Below are positions 1 through 11,867 of a stretch of DNA of 64,000 nt, piece after piece (the stretch's first letter is position 1; each line of letters opens with the position of its first letter). The position numbers and the translations under genes are program-made. Under the pieces are notes generated by a model. That model was not told the origin of the DNA. It did not search any database and worked only from the letters and a program-made list of their open reading frames with translations. Source of the DNA: Limanda limanda. Taxonomy: Eukaryota > Chordata > Actinopteri > Pleuronectiformes > Pleuronectidae. The DNA lies in assembly GCF_963576545.1 (NCBI RefSeq), contig NW_026870533.1:229630-293629 (forward strand), in the 5' to 3' direction.

Positions 1-152
1 TGCTTTCATCCCTAACCCTAACCCTAACCCTTCCGAAAGTCGGAGAAGCTCAAGGATGGTACCGATCGATGCGCGCAACCCCATTTAGTGGGGGTAGAGC
101 CTACTTGCAAGTCTCTCCGACCTTCACAAAAAAAGTAATTCAAGAATATCTC

Positions 153-307
153 CTCAGATTTGGGGGAATTTCGTCGGTCGACCTCTTCCGAAGGTCGTAC
201 AAGCTCGGGGATGGTACCAATCGATCCGCAGGACCCAAATTAGTCCAGATGCAACCACTTTCCAAGTCTCTCCGACCTTCACAAAAAAAGTTATTCAAGA
301 ATATCTC
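153..307 (+). repeat. Representative B monomer (155 bp)
   Basis: This copy matches the B consensus. It begins CTCAGATTTGGGGGAATTTC, a segment that takes the place of the telomere-like leader of A. It then has a GGTCGACC palindrome (SalI site, absent from A) and a middle part alignable to A: CTTCCGAA, AAGCTC, GGATGGTACC and ATCGAT are shared, with differences between them. The last 45 bp are identical to A. B is therefore a diverged sibling of A, not an unrelated insertion. It has about nine CpGs. There are 96 copies, each flanked by A on both sides. B follows one A at the fewest and ten A at the most. Confidence 0.95.
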
Positions 308-470
308 TTTCTCCTATGTGCTTTCATCCCTAACCCTAACCCTAACCCTTCCGAAAGTCGGAGAAGCTCAAGGATGGTACCGATCGATGCGCGCAACCCC
401 ATTTAGTGGGGGTAGAGCCTACTTGCAAGTCTCTCCGACCTTCACAAAAAAAGTTATTCAAGAATATCTC

Positions 471-627
471 TTTCTCCTATGTGCTTTCATCCCTAACCCT
501 AACCCTTCCGAAAGTCGGAGAAGCTCAAAGATGGTACCGATCGATGCGCGCTACCCCATTTAGTGGGGGTAGAGCCTACTTGCAAGTCTCTCCGACCTTC
601 ACAAAAAAAGTTATTCAAGAATATCTC
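471..627 (+). repeat. Short A monomer (157 bp, one CCCTAA unit fewer), representative
   Basis: This copy is identical in layout to A except that the tract at 491-505 has 2.5 CCCTAA units rather than 3.5. Seventeen such monomers occur, starting at 471, 946, 6720, 11393, 11868, 17511, 17986, 28431, 28588, 30351, 30826, 30983, 32746, 33702, 35147, 38214 and 40637. None is seen after 41 kb. The loss is always exactly one hexamer, as expected from slippage or unequal exchange within the tract. The short form has only three GGG runs on the minus strand, so the tract alone cannot form a three-tetrad intramolecular G-quadruplex. Several of the 17 are copies of one another through the larger duplications. 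Confidence 0.94.
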
Positions 628-1122
628 TTTCTCCTATGTGCTTTCATCCCTAACCCTAACCCTAACCCTTCCGAAAGTCGGAGAAGCTCAAGGATGGTAC
701 CGATCGATGCGCGCTACCCCATTTAGTGGGGGTAGAGCCTACTTGCAAGTCTCTCCGACCTTCACAAAAAAAGTTATTCAAGAATATCTCCTCAGATTTG
801 GGGGAATTTCGTCGGTCGACCTCTTCCGAAGGTCGTACAAGCTCGGGGATGGTACCAATCGATCCGCAGGACCCAAATTAGTCCAGATGCAACCACTTTT
901 CAAGTCTCTCCGACCTTCACAAAAAAAGTTATTCAAGAATATCTCTTTCTCCTATGTGCTTTCATCCCTAACCCTAACCCTTCCGAAAGTCGGAGAAGCT
1001 CAAGGATGGTACTGATCGATGCGCGCTACCCCATTTAGTGGGGGTAGAGCCTACTTGCAAGTCTCTCCGACCTTCACAAAAAAAGTTATTCAAGAATATC
1101 TCTTTCTCCTATGTGCTTTCAT

Positions 1123-1143
1123 CCCTAACCCTAACCCTAACCC
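1123..1143 (-). repeat. Telomere-like (TTAGGG) tract inside an A monomer, representative
   Basis: Read on the minus strand this is GGG followed by three TTAGGG units. It has four GGG runs separated by TTA, which is the canonical human-type telomeric G-quadruplex pattern, and two overlapping matches to the TRF1/TRF2 Myb-domain site YTAGGGTTR. One such tract lies at monomer positions 21-41 of every full-length A, so the window holds about 285 of them at ~163 bp spacing, or wider where a B intervenes. Point changes within the tract are rare. I noted C to G at 19146, A to T at 29907 and 32302, and A to G at 52565. Whether telomere proteins bind here is inference. Confidence 0.93.
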
Positions 1144-1184
1144 TTCCGAAAGTCGGAGAAGCTCAAGGATGGTACCGATCGATG

Positions 1185-1206
1185 CGCGCTACCCCATTTA
1201 GTGGGG
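1185..1206. other. Inverted repeat (potential hairpin) at the A landmark, representative
   Basis: CTACCCC and GGGGTAG form a perfect 7 bp stem around the 8 base loop ATTTAGTG. An outer pair, GTCGGAGA at monomer positions 50-57 and TCTCCGAC at 125-132, is also perfectly inverted, so the hairpin sits inside a second dyad. A further small stem TCCGA/TCGGA lies around AAG just after the telomere-like tract. The stem recurs in nearly every A. In the 47 copies reading CAACCCC one stem pair is lost. Dyad symmetry is common in centromeric satellites; a function here is inferred, not shown. Confidence 0.7.
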
Positions 1207-3042
1207 GTAGAGCCTACTTGCAAGTCTCTCCGACCTTCACAAAAAAAGTTATTCAAGAATATCTCTTTCTCCTATGTGCTTTCATCCCTAACCCTAACCC
1301 TAACCCTTCCGAAAGTCGGAGAAGCTCAAGGATGGTACCGATCGATGCGCGCTACCCCATTTAGTGGGGGTAGAGCCTACTTGCAAGTCTCTCCGACCTT
1401 CACAAAAAAAGTTATTCAAGAATATCTCTTTCTCCTATGTGCTTTCATCCCTAACCCTAACCCTAACCCTTCCGAAAGTCGGAGAAGCTCAAGGATGGTA
1501 CCGATCGATGCGCGCTACCCCATTTAGTGGGGGTAGAGCCTACTTGCAAGTCTCTCCGACCTTCACAAAAAAAGTTATTCAAGAATATCTCTTTCTCCTA
1601 TGTGCTTTCATCCCTAACCCTAACCCTAACCCTTCCGAAAGTCGGAGAAGCTCAAGGATGGTACCGATCGATGCGCGCAACCCCATTTAGTGGGGGTAGA
1701 GCCTACTTGCAAGTCTCTCCGACCTTCACAAAAAAAGTAATTCAAGAATATCTCCTCAGATTTGGGGGAATTTCGTCGGTCGACCTCTTCCGAAGGTCGT
1801 ACAAGCTCGGGGATGGTACCAATCGATCCGCAGGACCCAAATTAGTCCAGATGCAACCACTTTCCAAGTCTCTCCGACCTTCACAAAAAAAGTTATTCAA
1901 GAATATCTCTTTCTCCTATGTGCTTTCATCCCTAACCCTAACCCTAACCCTTCCGAAAGTCGGAGAAGCTCAAGGATGGTACCGATCGATGCGCGCTACC
2001 CCATTTAGTGGGGGTAGAGCCTACTTGCAAGTCTCTCCGACCTTCACCAAAAAAGTTATTCAAGAATATCTCTTTCTCCTATGTGCTTTCATCCCTAACC
2101 CTAACCCTAACCCTTCCGAAAGTCGGAGAAGCTCAAGGATGGTACCGATCGATGCGCGCTACCCCATTTAGTGGGGGTAGAGCCTACTTGCAAGTCTCTC
2201 CGACCTTCACAAAAAAAGTTATTCAAGAATATCTCTTTCTCCTATGTGCTTTCATCCCTAACCCTAACCCTAACCCTTCCGAAAGTCGGAGAAGCTCAAG
2301 GATGGTACCGATCGATGCGCGCAACCCCATTTAGTGGGGGTAGAGCCTACTTGCAAGTCTCTTCGACCTTCACAAAAAAAGTTATTCAAGAATATCTCCT
2401 CAGATTTGGGGGAATTTCGTCGGTCGACCTCTTCCGAAGGTCGTACAAGCTCGGGGATGGTACCAATCGATCCGCAGGACCCAAATTAGTCCAGATGCAA
2501 CCACTTTCCAAGTCTCTCCGACCTTCACAAAAAAAGTTATTCAAGAATATCTCTTTCTCCTATGTGCTTTCATCCCTAACCCTAACCCTAACCCTTCCGA
2601 AAGTCGGAGAAGCTCAAGGATGGTACCGATCGATGCGCGCTACCCCATTTAGTGGGGGTAGAGCCTACTTGCAAGTCTCTCCGACCTTCACAAAAAAAGT
2701 TATTCAAGAATATCTCTTTCTCCTATGTGCTTTCATCCCTAACCCTAACCCTAACCCTTCCGAAAGTCGGAGAAGCTCAAGGATGGTACCGATCGATGCG
2801 CGCTACCCCATTTAGTGGGGGTAGAGCCTACTTGCAAGTCTCTCCGACCTTCACAAAAAAAGTTATTCAAGAATATCTCTTTCTCCTATGTGCTTTCATC
2901 CCTAACCCTAACCCTAACCCTTCCGAAAGTCGGAGAAGCTCAAGGATGGTACCGATCGATGCGCGCAACCCCATTTAGTGGGGGTAGAGCCTACTTGCAA
3001 GTCTCTCCGACCTTCACAAAAAAAGTAATTCAAGAATATCTC

Positions 3043-6000
3043 CTCAGATTTGGGGGAATTTCGTCGGTCGACCTCTTCCGAAGGTCGTACAAGCTCGGGG
3101 ATGGTACCAATCGATCCGCAGGACCCAAATTAGTCCAGATGCAACCACTTTCCAAGTCTCTCTGACCTTCACAAAAAAAGTTATTCAAGAATATCTCTTT
3201 CTCCTATGTGCTTTCATCCCTAACCCTAACCCTAACCCTTCCGAAAGTCGGAGAAGCTCAAAGATGGTACCGATCGATGCGCGCTACCCCATTTAGTGGG
3301 GGTAGAGCCTACTTGCAAGTCTCTCCGACCTTCACAAAAAAAGTTATTCAAGAATATCTCTTTCTCCTATGTGCTTTCATCCCTAACCCTAACCCTAACC
3401 CTTCCGAAAGTCGGAGAAGCTCAAGGATGGTACCGATCGATGCGCGCAACCCCATTTAGTGGGGGTAGAGCCTACTTGCAAGTCTCTCCGACCTTCACAA
3501 AAAAAGTTATTCAAGAATATCTCCTCAGATTTGGGGGAATTTCGTCGGTCGACCTCTTCCGAAGGTCGTACAAGCTCGGGGATGGTACCAATCGATCCGC
3601 AGGACCCAAATTAGTCCAGATGCAACCACTTTCCAAGTCTCTCCGACCTTCACAAAAAAAGTTATTCAAGAATATCTCTTTCTCCTATGTGCTTTCATCC
3701 CTAACCCTAACCCTAACCCTTCCGAAAGTCGGAGAAGCTCAAGAATGGTACTGATCGATGCGCGCTACCCCATTTAGTGGGGGTAGAGCCTACTTGCAAG
3801 TCTCTCCGACCTTCACAAAAAAAGTTATTCAAGAATATCTCTTTCTCCTATGTGCTTTCATCCCTAACCCTAACCCTAACCCTTCCGAAAGTCGGAGAAG
3901 CTCAAGGATGGTACCGATCGATGCGCGCAACCCCATTTAGTGGGGGTAGAGCCTACTTGTAAGTCTCTCCGACCTTCACAAAAAAAGTTATTCAAGAATA
4001 TCTCCTCAGATTTGGGGGAATTTCGTCGGTCGACCTCTTCCGAAGGTCGTACAAGCTCGGGGATGGTACCAATCGATCCGCAGGACCCAAATTAGTCCAG
4101 ATGCAACCACTTTCCAAGTCTCTCCGACCTTCACAAAAAAAGTTATTCAAGAATATCTCTTTCTCCTATGTGCTTTCATCCCTAACCCTAACCCTAACCC
4201 TTCCGAAAGTCGGAGAAGCTCAAGGATGGTACCGATCGATGCGCGCTACCCCATTTAGTGGGGGTAGAGCCTACTTGCAAGTCTCTCCGACCTTCACAAA
4301 AAAAGTTATTCAAGAATATCTCTTTCTCCTATGTGCTTTCATCCCTAACCCTAACCCTAACCCTTCCGAAAGTCGGAGAAGCTCAAGGATGGTACCGATC
4401 GATGCGCGCAACCCCATTTAGTGGGGGTAGAGCCTACTTGCAAGTCTCTCCGACCTTCACAAAAAAAGTAATTCAAGAATATCTCCTCAGATTTGGGGGA
4501 ATTTCGTCGGTCGACCTCTTCCGAAGGTCGTACAAGCTCGGGGATGGTACCAATCGATCCGCAGGACCCAAATTAGTCCAGATGCAACCACTTTCCAAGT
4601 CTCTCCGACCTTCACAAAAAAAGTTATTCAAGAATATCTCTTTCTCCTATGTGCTTTCATCCCTAACCCTAACCCTAACCCTTCCGAAAGTCGGAGAAGC
4701 TCAACGATGGTACCGATCGATGCGCGCTACCCCATTTAGTGGGGGTAGAGCCTACTTGCAAGTCTCTCCGACCTTCACAAAAAAAGTTATTCAAGAATAT
4801 CTCTTTCTCCTATGTGCTTTCATCCCTAACCCTAACCCTAACCCTTCCGAAAGTCGGAGAAGCTCAAGGATGGTACCGATCGATGCGCGCAACCCCATTT
4901 AGTGGGGGTAAAGCCTACTTGCAAGTCTCTCCGACCTTCACAAAAAAAGTTATTCAAGAATATCTCCTCAGATTTGGGGGAATTTCGTCGGTCGACCTCT
5001 TCCGAAGGTCGTACAAGCTCAAGGATGGTACCAATCGATCCGCAGGACCCAAATTAGTCCAGATGCAACCACTTTCCAAGTCTCTCCGACCTTCACAAAA
5101 AAAGTTATTCAAGAATATCTCTTTCTCCTATGTGCTTTCATCCCTAACCCTAACCCTAACCCTTCCGAAAGTCGGAGAAGCTCAAGGATGGTACCGATCG
5201 ATGCGCGCTACCCCATTTAGTGGGGGTAGAGCCTACTTGCAAGTCTCTCCGACCTTCACAAAAAAAGTTATTCAAGAATATCTCTTTCTCCTATGTGCTT
5301 TCATCCCTAACCCTAACCCTAACCCTTCCGAAAGTCGGAGAAGCTCAAGGATGGTACAGATCGATGCGCGCAACCCCATTTAGTGGGGGTAGAGCCTACT
5401 TGCAAGTCTCTCCGACCTTCACAAAAAAAGTTATTCAAGAATATCTCCTCAGATTTGGGGGAATTTCGTCGGTCGACCTCTTCCGAAGGTCGTACAAGCT
5501 CGGGGATGGTACCAATCGATCCGCAGGACCCAAATTAGTCCAGATGCAACCACTTTCCAAGTCTCTCCGACCTTCACAAAAAAAGTTATTCAAGAATATC
5601 TCTTTCTCCTATGTGCTTTCATCCCTAACCCTAACCCTAACCCTTCCGAAAGTCGGAGAAGCTCAAGGATGGTACCGATCGATGCGCGCTACCCCATTTA
5701 GTGGGGGTAGAGCCTACTTGCAAGTCTCTCCGACCTTCACAAAAAAAGTTATTCAAGAATATCTCTTTCTCCTATGTGCTTTCATCCCTAACCCTAACCC
5801 TAACCCTTCCGAAAGTCGGAGAAGCTCAAGGATGGTACCGATCGATGTGCGCTACCCCATTTAGTGGGGGTAGAGCCTACTTGCAAGTCTCTCCGACCTT
5901 CAGAAAAAAAGTTATTCAAGAATATCTCCTCAGATTTGGGGGAATTTCGTCGGTCGACCTCTTCCGAAGGTCGTACAAGCTCGGGGATGGTACCAATCGA

Positions 6001-6719
6001 TCCGCAGGACCCAAATTAGTCCAGATGCAACCACTTTCCAAGTCTCTCCGACCTTCACAAAAAAAGTTATTCAAGAATATCTCTTTCTCCTATGTGCTTT
6101 CATCCCTAACCCTAACCCTAACCCTTCCGAAAGTCGGAGAAGCTCAAGGATGGTACCGATCGATGCGCGCTACCCCATTTAGTGGGGGTAGAGCCTACTT
6201 GCAAGTCTCTCCGACCTTCACAAAAAAAGTTATTCAAGAATATCTCCTCAGATTTGGGGGAATTTCGTCGGTCGACCTCTTCCGAAGGTCGTACAAGCTC
6301 GGGGATGGTACCAATCGATCCGCAGGACCCAAATTAGTCCAGATGCAACCACTTTCCAAGTCTCTCCGACCTTCACAAAAAAAGTTATTCAAGAATATCT
6401 CTTTCTCCTATGTGCTTTCATCCCTAACCCTAACCCTAACCCTTCCGAAAGTCGGAGAAGCTCAAGGATGGTACCGATCGATGCGCGCTACCCCATTTAG
6501 TGGGGGTAGAGCCTACTTGCAAGTCTCTCCGACCTTCACAAAAAAAGTTATTCAAGAATATCTCCTCAGATTTGGGGGAATTTCGTCGGTCGACCTCTTC
6601 CGAAGGTCGTACAAGCTCGGGGATGGTACCAATCGATCCGCAGGACCCAAATTAGTCCAGATGCAACCACTTTTCAAGTCTCTCCGACCTTCACAAAAAA
6701 AGTTATTCAAGAATATCTC
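3043..6719 (+). repeat. Array segment 2: 481 bp B-A-A higher-order ladder ending in B-A units
   Basis: B monomers start at 3043, 3524, 4005, 4486, 4967, 5448 and 5929, exactly 481 bp apart (one B plus two A), then at 6247 and 6565, 318 bp apart (one B plus one A). Copies carry private marks: T at 3163, AAGA at 3262, A at 3744 (CAAGAATGG), C at 4705, a B with CAAGGATGG at 5021, T at 5848 and G at 5903. Most of these recur in segment 5b near 22.4-24.7 kb. The B at 6565 has the TTTTCAAG change (T at 6674), which closes a superblock. Confidence 0.93.
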
Positions 6720-9700
6720 TTTCTCCTATGTGCTTTCATCCCTAACCCTAACCCTTCCGAAAGTCGGAGAAGCTCAAGGATGGTACTGATCGATGCGCGC
6801 TACCCCATTTAGTGGGGGTACAGCCTACTTGCAAGTCTCTCCGACCTTCACAAAAAAAGTTATTCAAGAATATCTCTTTCTCCTATGTGCTTTCATCCCT
6901 AACCCTAACCCTAACCCTTCCGAAAGTCGGAGAAGCTCAAGGATGGTACCGATCGATGCGCGCTACCCCATTTAGTGGGGGTAGAGCCTACTTGCAAGTC
7001 TCTCCGACCTTCACAAAAAAAGTTATTCAAGAATATCTCTTTCTCCTATGTGCTTTCATCCCTAACCCTAACCCTAACCCTTCCGAAAGTCGGAGAAGCT
7101 CAAGGATGGTACCGATCGATGCGCGCTACCCCATTTAGTGGGGGTAGAGCCTACTTGCAAGTCTCTCCGACCTTCACAAAAAAAGTTATTCAAGAATATC
7201 TCTTTCTCCTATGTGCTTTCATCCCTAACCCTAACCCTAACCCTTCCGAAAGTCGGAGAAGCTCAAGGATGGTACCGATCGATGCGCGCTACCCCATTTA
7301 GTGGGGGTAGAGCCTACTTGCAAGTCTCTCCGACCTTCACAAAAAAAGTTATTCAAGAATATCTCTTTCTCCTATGTGCTTTCATCCCTAACCCTAACCC
7401 TAACCCTTCCGAAAGTCGGAGAAGCTCAAGGATGGTACCGATCGATGCGCGCAACCCCATTTAGTGGGGGTAGAGCCTACTTGCAAGTCTCTCCGACCTT
7501 CACAAAAAAAGTAATTCAAGAATATCTCCTCAGATTTGGGGGAATTTCGTCGGTCGACCTCTTCCGAAGGTCGTACAAGCTCGGGGATGGTACCAATCGA
7601 TCCGCAGGACCCAAATTAGTCCAGATGCAACCACTTTCCAAGTCTCTCCGACCTTCACAAAAAAAGTTATTCAAGAATATCTCTTTCTCCTATGTGCTTT
7701 CATCCCTAACCCTAACCCTAACCCTTCCGAAAGTCGGAGAAGCTCAAGGATGGTACCGATCGATGCGCGCTACCCCATTTAGTGGGGGTAGAGCCTACTT
7801 GCAAGTCTCTCCGACCTTCACCAAAAAAGTTATTCAAGAATATCTCTTTCTCCTATGTGCTTTCATCCCTAACCCTAACCCTAACCCTTCCGAAAGTCGG
7901 AGAAGCTCAAGGATGGTACCGATCGATGCGCGCTACCCCATTTAGTGGGGGTAGAGCCTACTTGCAAGTCTCTCCGACCTTCACAAAAAAAGTTATTCAA
8001 GAATATCTCTTTCTCCTATGTGCTTTCATCCCTAACCCTAACCCTAACCCTTCCGAAAGTCGGAGAAGCTCAAGGATGGTACCGATCGATGCGCGCAACC
8101 CCATTTAGTGGGGGTAGAGCCTACTTGCAAGTCTCTCCGACCTTCACAAAAAAAGTTATTCAAGAATATCTCCTCAGATTTGGGGGAATTTCGTCGGTCG
8201 ACCTCTTCCGAAGGTCGTACAAGCTCGGGGATGGTACCAATCGATCCGCAGGACCCAAATTAGTCCAGATGCAACCACTTTCCAAGTCTCTCCGACCTTC
8301 ACAAAAAAAGTTATTCAAGAATATCTCTTTCTCCTATGTGCTTTCATCCCTAACCCTAACCCTAACCCTTCCGAAAGTCGGAGAAGCTCAAGGATGGTAC
8401 CGATCGATGCGCGCTACCCCATTTAGTGGGGGTAGAGCCTACTTGCAAGTCTCTCCGACCTTCACAAAAAAAGTTATTCAAGAATATCTCTTTCTCCTAT
8501 GTGCTTTCATCCCTAACCCTAACCCTAACCCTTCCGAAAGTCGGAGAAGCTCAAGGATGGTACCGATCGATGCGCGCTACCCCATTTAGTGGGGGTAGAG
8601 CCTACTTGCAAGTCTCTCCGACCTTCACAAAAAAAGTTATTCAAGAATATCTCTTTCTCCTATGTGCTTTCATCCCTAACCCTAACCCTAACCCTTCCGA
8701 AAGTCGGAGAAGCTCAAGGATGGTACCGATCGATGCGCGCTACCCCATTTAGTGGGGGTAGAGCCTACTTGCAAGTCTCTCCGACCTTCACAAAAAAAGT
8801 TATTCAAGAATATCTCTTTCTCCTATGTGCTTTCATCCCTAACCCTAACCCTAACCCTTCCGAAAGTCGGAGAAGCTCAAGGATGGTACCGATCGATGCG
8901 CGCAACCCCATTTAGTGGGGGTAGAGCCTACTTGCAAGTCTCTCCGACCTTCACAAAAAAAGTAATTCAAGAATATCTCCTCAGATTTGGGGGAATTTCG
9001 TCGGTCGACCTCTTTCGAAGGTCGTACAAGCTCGGGGATGGTACCAATCGATCCGCAGGACCCAAATTAGTCCAGATGCAACCACTTTCCAAGTCTCTCC
9101 GACCTTCACAAAAAAAGTTATTCAAGAATATCTCTTTCTCCTATGTGCTTTCATCCCTAACCCTAACCCTAACCCTTCCAAAAGTCGGAGAAGCTCAAGG
9201 ATGGTACCGATCGATGCGCGCTACCCCATTTAGTGGGGGTAGAGCCTACTTGCAAGTCTCTCCGACCTTCACCAAAAAAGTTATTCAAGAATATCTCTTT
9301 CTCCTATGTGCTTTCATCCCTAACCCTAACCCTAACCCTTCCGAAAGTCGGAGAAGCTCAAGGATGGTACCGATCGATGCGCGCTACCCCATTTAGTGGG
9401 GGTAGAGCCTACTTGCAAGTCTCTCCGACCTTCACAAAAAAAGTTATTCAAGAATATCTCTTTCTCCTATGTGCTTTCATCCCTAACCCTAACCCTAACC
9501 CTTCCGAAAGTCGGAGAAGCTCAAGGATGGTACCGATCGATGCGTGCTACCCCATTTAGTGGGGGTAGAGCCTACTTGCAAGTCTCTCCGACCTTCACAA
9601 AAAAAGTTATTCAAGAATATCTCCTCAGATTTGGGGGAATTTCGTCGGTCGACCTCTTCCGAAGGTCGTACAAGCTCGGGGATGGTACCAATCGATCCGC

Positions 9701-11867
9701 AGGACCCAAATTAGTCCAGATGCAACCACTTTCCAAGTCTCTCCGACCTTCACAAAAAAGGTTATTCAAGAATATCTCTTTCTCCTATGTGCTTTCATCC
9801 CTAACCCTAACCCTAACCCTTCCGAAAGTCGGAGAAGCTCAAGGATGGTACCGATCGATGCGCGCTACCCCATTTAGTGGGGGTAGAGCCTACTTGCAAG
9901 TCTCTCCGACCTTCACCAAAAAAGTTATTCAAGAATATCTCTTTCTCCTATGTGCTTTCATCCCTAACCCTAACCCTAACCCTTCCGAAAGTCGGAGAAG
10001 CTCAAGGATGGTACCGATCGATGCGCGCTACCCCATTTAGTGGGGGTAGAGCCTACTTGCAAGTCTCTCCGACCTTCACAAAAAAAGTTATTCAAGAATA
10101 TCTCTTTCTCCTATGTGCTTTCATCCCTAACCCTAACCCTAACCCTTCCGAAAGTCGGAGAAGCTCAAGGATGGTACCGATCGATGCGCGCAACCCCATT
10201 TAGTGGGGGTAGAGCCTACTTGCAAGTCTCTCCGACCTTCACAAAAAAAGTTATTCAAGAATATCTCCTCAGATTTGGGGGAATTTCGTCGGTCGACCTC
10301 TTCCGAAGGTCGTACAAGCTCGGGGATGGTACCAATCGATCCGCAGGACCCAAATTAGTCCAGATGCAACCACTTTCCAAGTCTCTCCGACCTTCACAAA
10401 AAAAGTTATTCAAGAATATCTCTTTCTCCTATGTGCTTTCATCCCTAACCCTAACCCTAACCCTTCCGAAAGTCGGAGAAGCTCAAGGATGGTACCGATC
10501 GATGCGCGCTACCCCATTTAGTGGGGGTAGAGCCTACTTGCAAGTCTCTCCGACCTTCACAAAAAAAGTTATTCAAGAATATCTCTTTCTCCTATGTGCT
10601 TTCATCCCTAACCCTAACCCTAACCCTTCCGAAAGTCGGAGAAGCTCAAGGATGGTACCGATCGATGCGCGCTACCCCATTTAGTGGGGGTAGAGCCTAC
10701 TTGCAAGTCTCTCCGACCTTCACAAAAAAAGTTATTCAAGAATATCTCTTTCTCCTATGTGCTTTCATCCCTAACCCTAACCCTAACCCTTCCGAAAGTC
10801 GGAGAAGCTCAAGGATGGTACCGATCGATGCGCGCAACCCCATTTAGTGGGGGTAGAGCCTACTTGCAAGTCTCTCCGACCTTCACAAAAAAAGTTATTC
10901 AAGAATATCTCCTCAGATTTGGGGGAATTTCGTCGGTCGACCTCTTCCGAAGGTCGTACAAGCTCGGGGATGGTACCAATCGATCCGCAGGACCCAAATT
11001 AGTCCAGATGCAACCACTTTCCAAGTCTCTCCGACCTTCACAAAAAAAGTTATTCAAGAATATCTCTTTCTCCTATGTGCTTTCATCCCTAACCCTAACC
11101 CTAACCCTTCCGAAAGTCGGAGAAGCTCAAGGATGGTACTGATCGATGCGCGCTACCCCATTTAGTGGGGGTAGAGCCTACTTGCAAGTCTCTCCGACCT
11201 TCACAAAAAAAGTTATTCAAGAATATCTCTTTCTCCTATGTGCTTTCATCCCTAACCCTAACCCTAACCCTTCCGAAAGTCGGAGAAGCTCAAGGATGGT
11301 ACCGATCGATGCGCGCAACCCCATTTAGTGGGGGTAGAGCCTACTTGCAAGTCTCTCCGACCTTCACAAAAAAAGTTATTCAAGAATATCTCTTTCTCCT
11401 ATGTGCTTTCATCCCTAACCCTAACCCTTCCGAAAGTCGGAGAAGCTCAAGGATGGTACCGATCGATGCGCGCTACCCCATTTAGTGGGGGTAGAGCCTA
11501 CTTGCAAGTCTCTCCGACCTTCACAAAAAAAGTTATTCAAGAATATCTCTTTCTCCTATGTGCTTTCATCCCTAACCCTAACCCTAACCCTTCCGAAAGT
11601 CGGAGAAGCTCAAGGATGGTACCGATCGATGCGCGCTACCCCATTTAGTGGGGGTAGAGCCTACTTGCAAGTCTCTCCGACCTTCACAAAAAAAGTTATT
11701 CAAGAATATCTCCTCAGATTTGGGGGAATTTCGTCGGTCGACCTCTTCCGAAGGTCGTACAAGCTCGGGGATGGTACCAATCGATCTGCAGGACCCAAAT
11801 TAGTCCAGATGCAACCACTTTTCAAGTCTCTCCGACCTTCACAAAAAAAGTTATTCAAGAATATCTC
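6720..11867 (+). repeat. Array segment 3: superblock of 5148 bp
   Basis: Twenty-five A and seven B monomers. A runs between B are 5, 3, 4, 3, 3, 3 and 4, with B starting at 7529, 8173, 8980, 9624, 10268, 10912 and 11713. It opens with a short A bearing TACTGATCG (T at 6787) and closes with the TTTTCAAG form of B (T at 11822). A copies just after a B carry CACCAAAAAAG (C at 7822, 9273, 9917), and A copies just before a B often carry CAACCCC. The arithmetic 25x163 + 7x155 - 12 equals the observed length exactly. Confidence 0.92.

Larger units (their letters stand above)
1103..1265 (+). repeat. Representative full-length A monomer (163 bp)
   Basis: This copy matches the A consensus. In order it holds: a 20 bp leader (TTTCTCCTATGTGCTTTCAT); a 21 bp tract of 3.5 CCCTAA units; a segment with GGTACC, CGATCG and GCGCGC sites; a CTACCCC...GGGGTAG inverted repeat around the landmark at monomer position 99; and a 3' segment with an A7 run ending AAGAATATCTC. 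The last 45 bp are identical to the end of monomer B. The consensus holds seven CpG dinucleotides by my count. The length is near a nucleosome repeat. No relative is recognised. Every A copy in the window can be placed from its landmark: the monomer starts 98 bases before the first G of the landmark and ends 64 bases after it. Confidence 0.96.
1..3042 (+). repeat. Array segment 1: mixed A runs with single B
   Basis: Starts inside an A monomer (monomer position 12). Order: A, B at 153, A, short A, A, B at 791, then five A (the first short), B at 1755, three A, B at 2399, three A. The B at 791 carries a C to T change at 900 (ACTTTTCAAG) and is followed by a short A with TACTGATCG (T at 1013). 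This composite marker recurs near 6.7, 11.8 and 17.9 kb and defines the superblock phase. A single-copy marker, T at 2363, recurs at 21661, tying this segment to the copy 19,298 bp away. Confidence 0.93.

Noticed and set aside
153..307. CENP-B box in monomer B (ATTTCGTCGGTCGACC resembles TTCG...CGGG)
   Set aside because: The essential positions of nTTCGnnnnAnnCGGGn are not met: after TTCG plus four bases there is T, not A, and the final CGGG is absent. No match was seen on the other strand of A or B.
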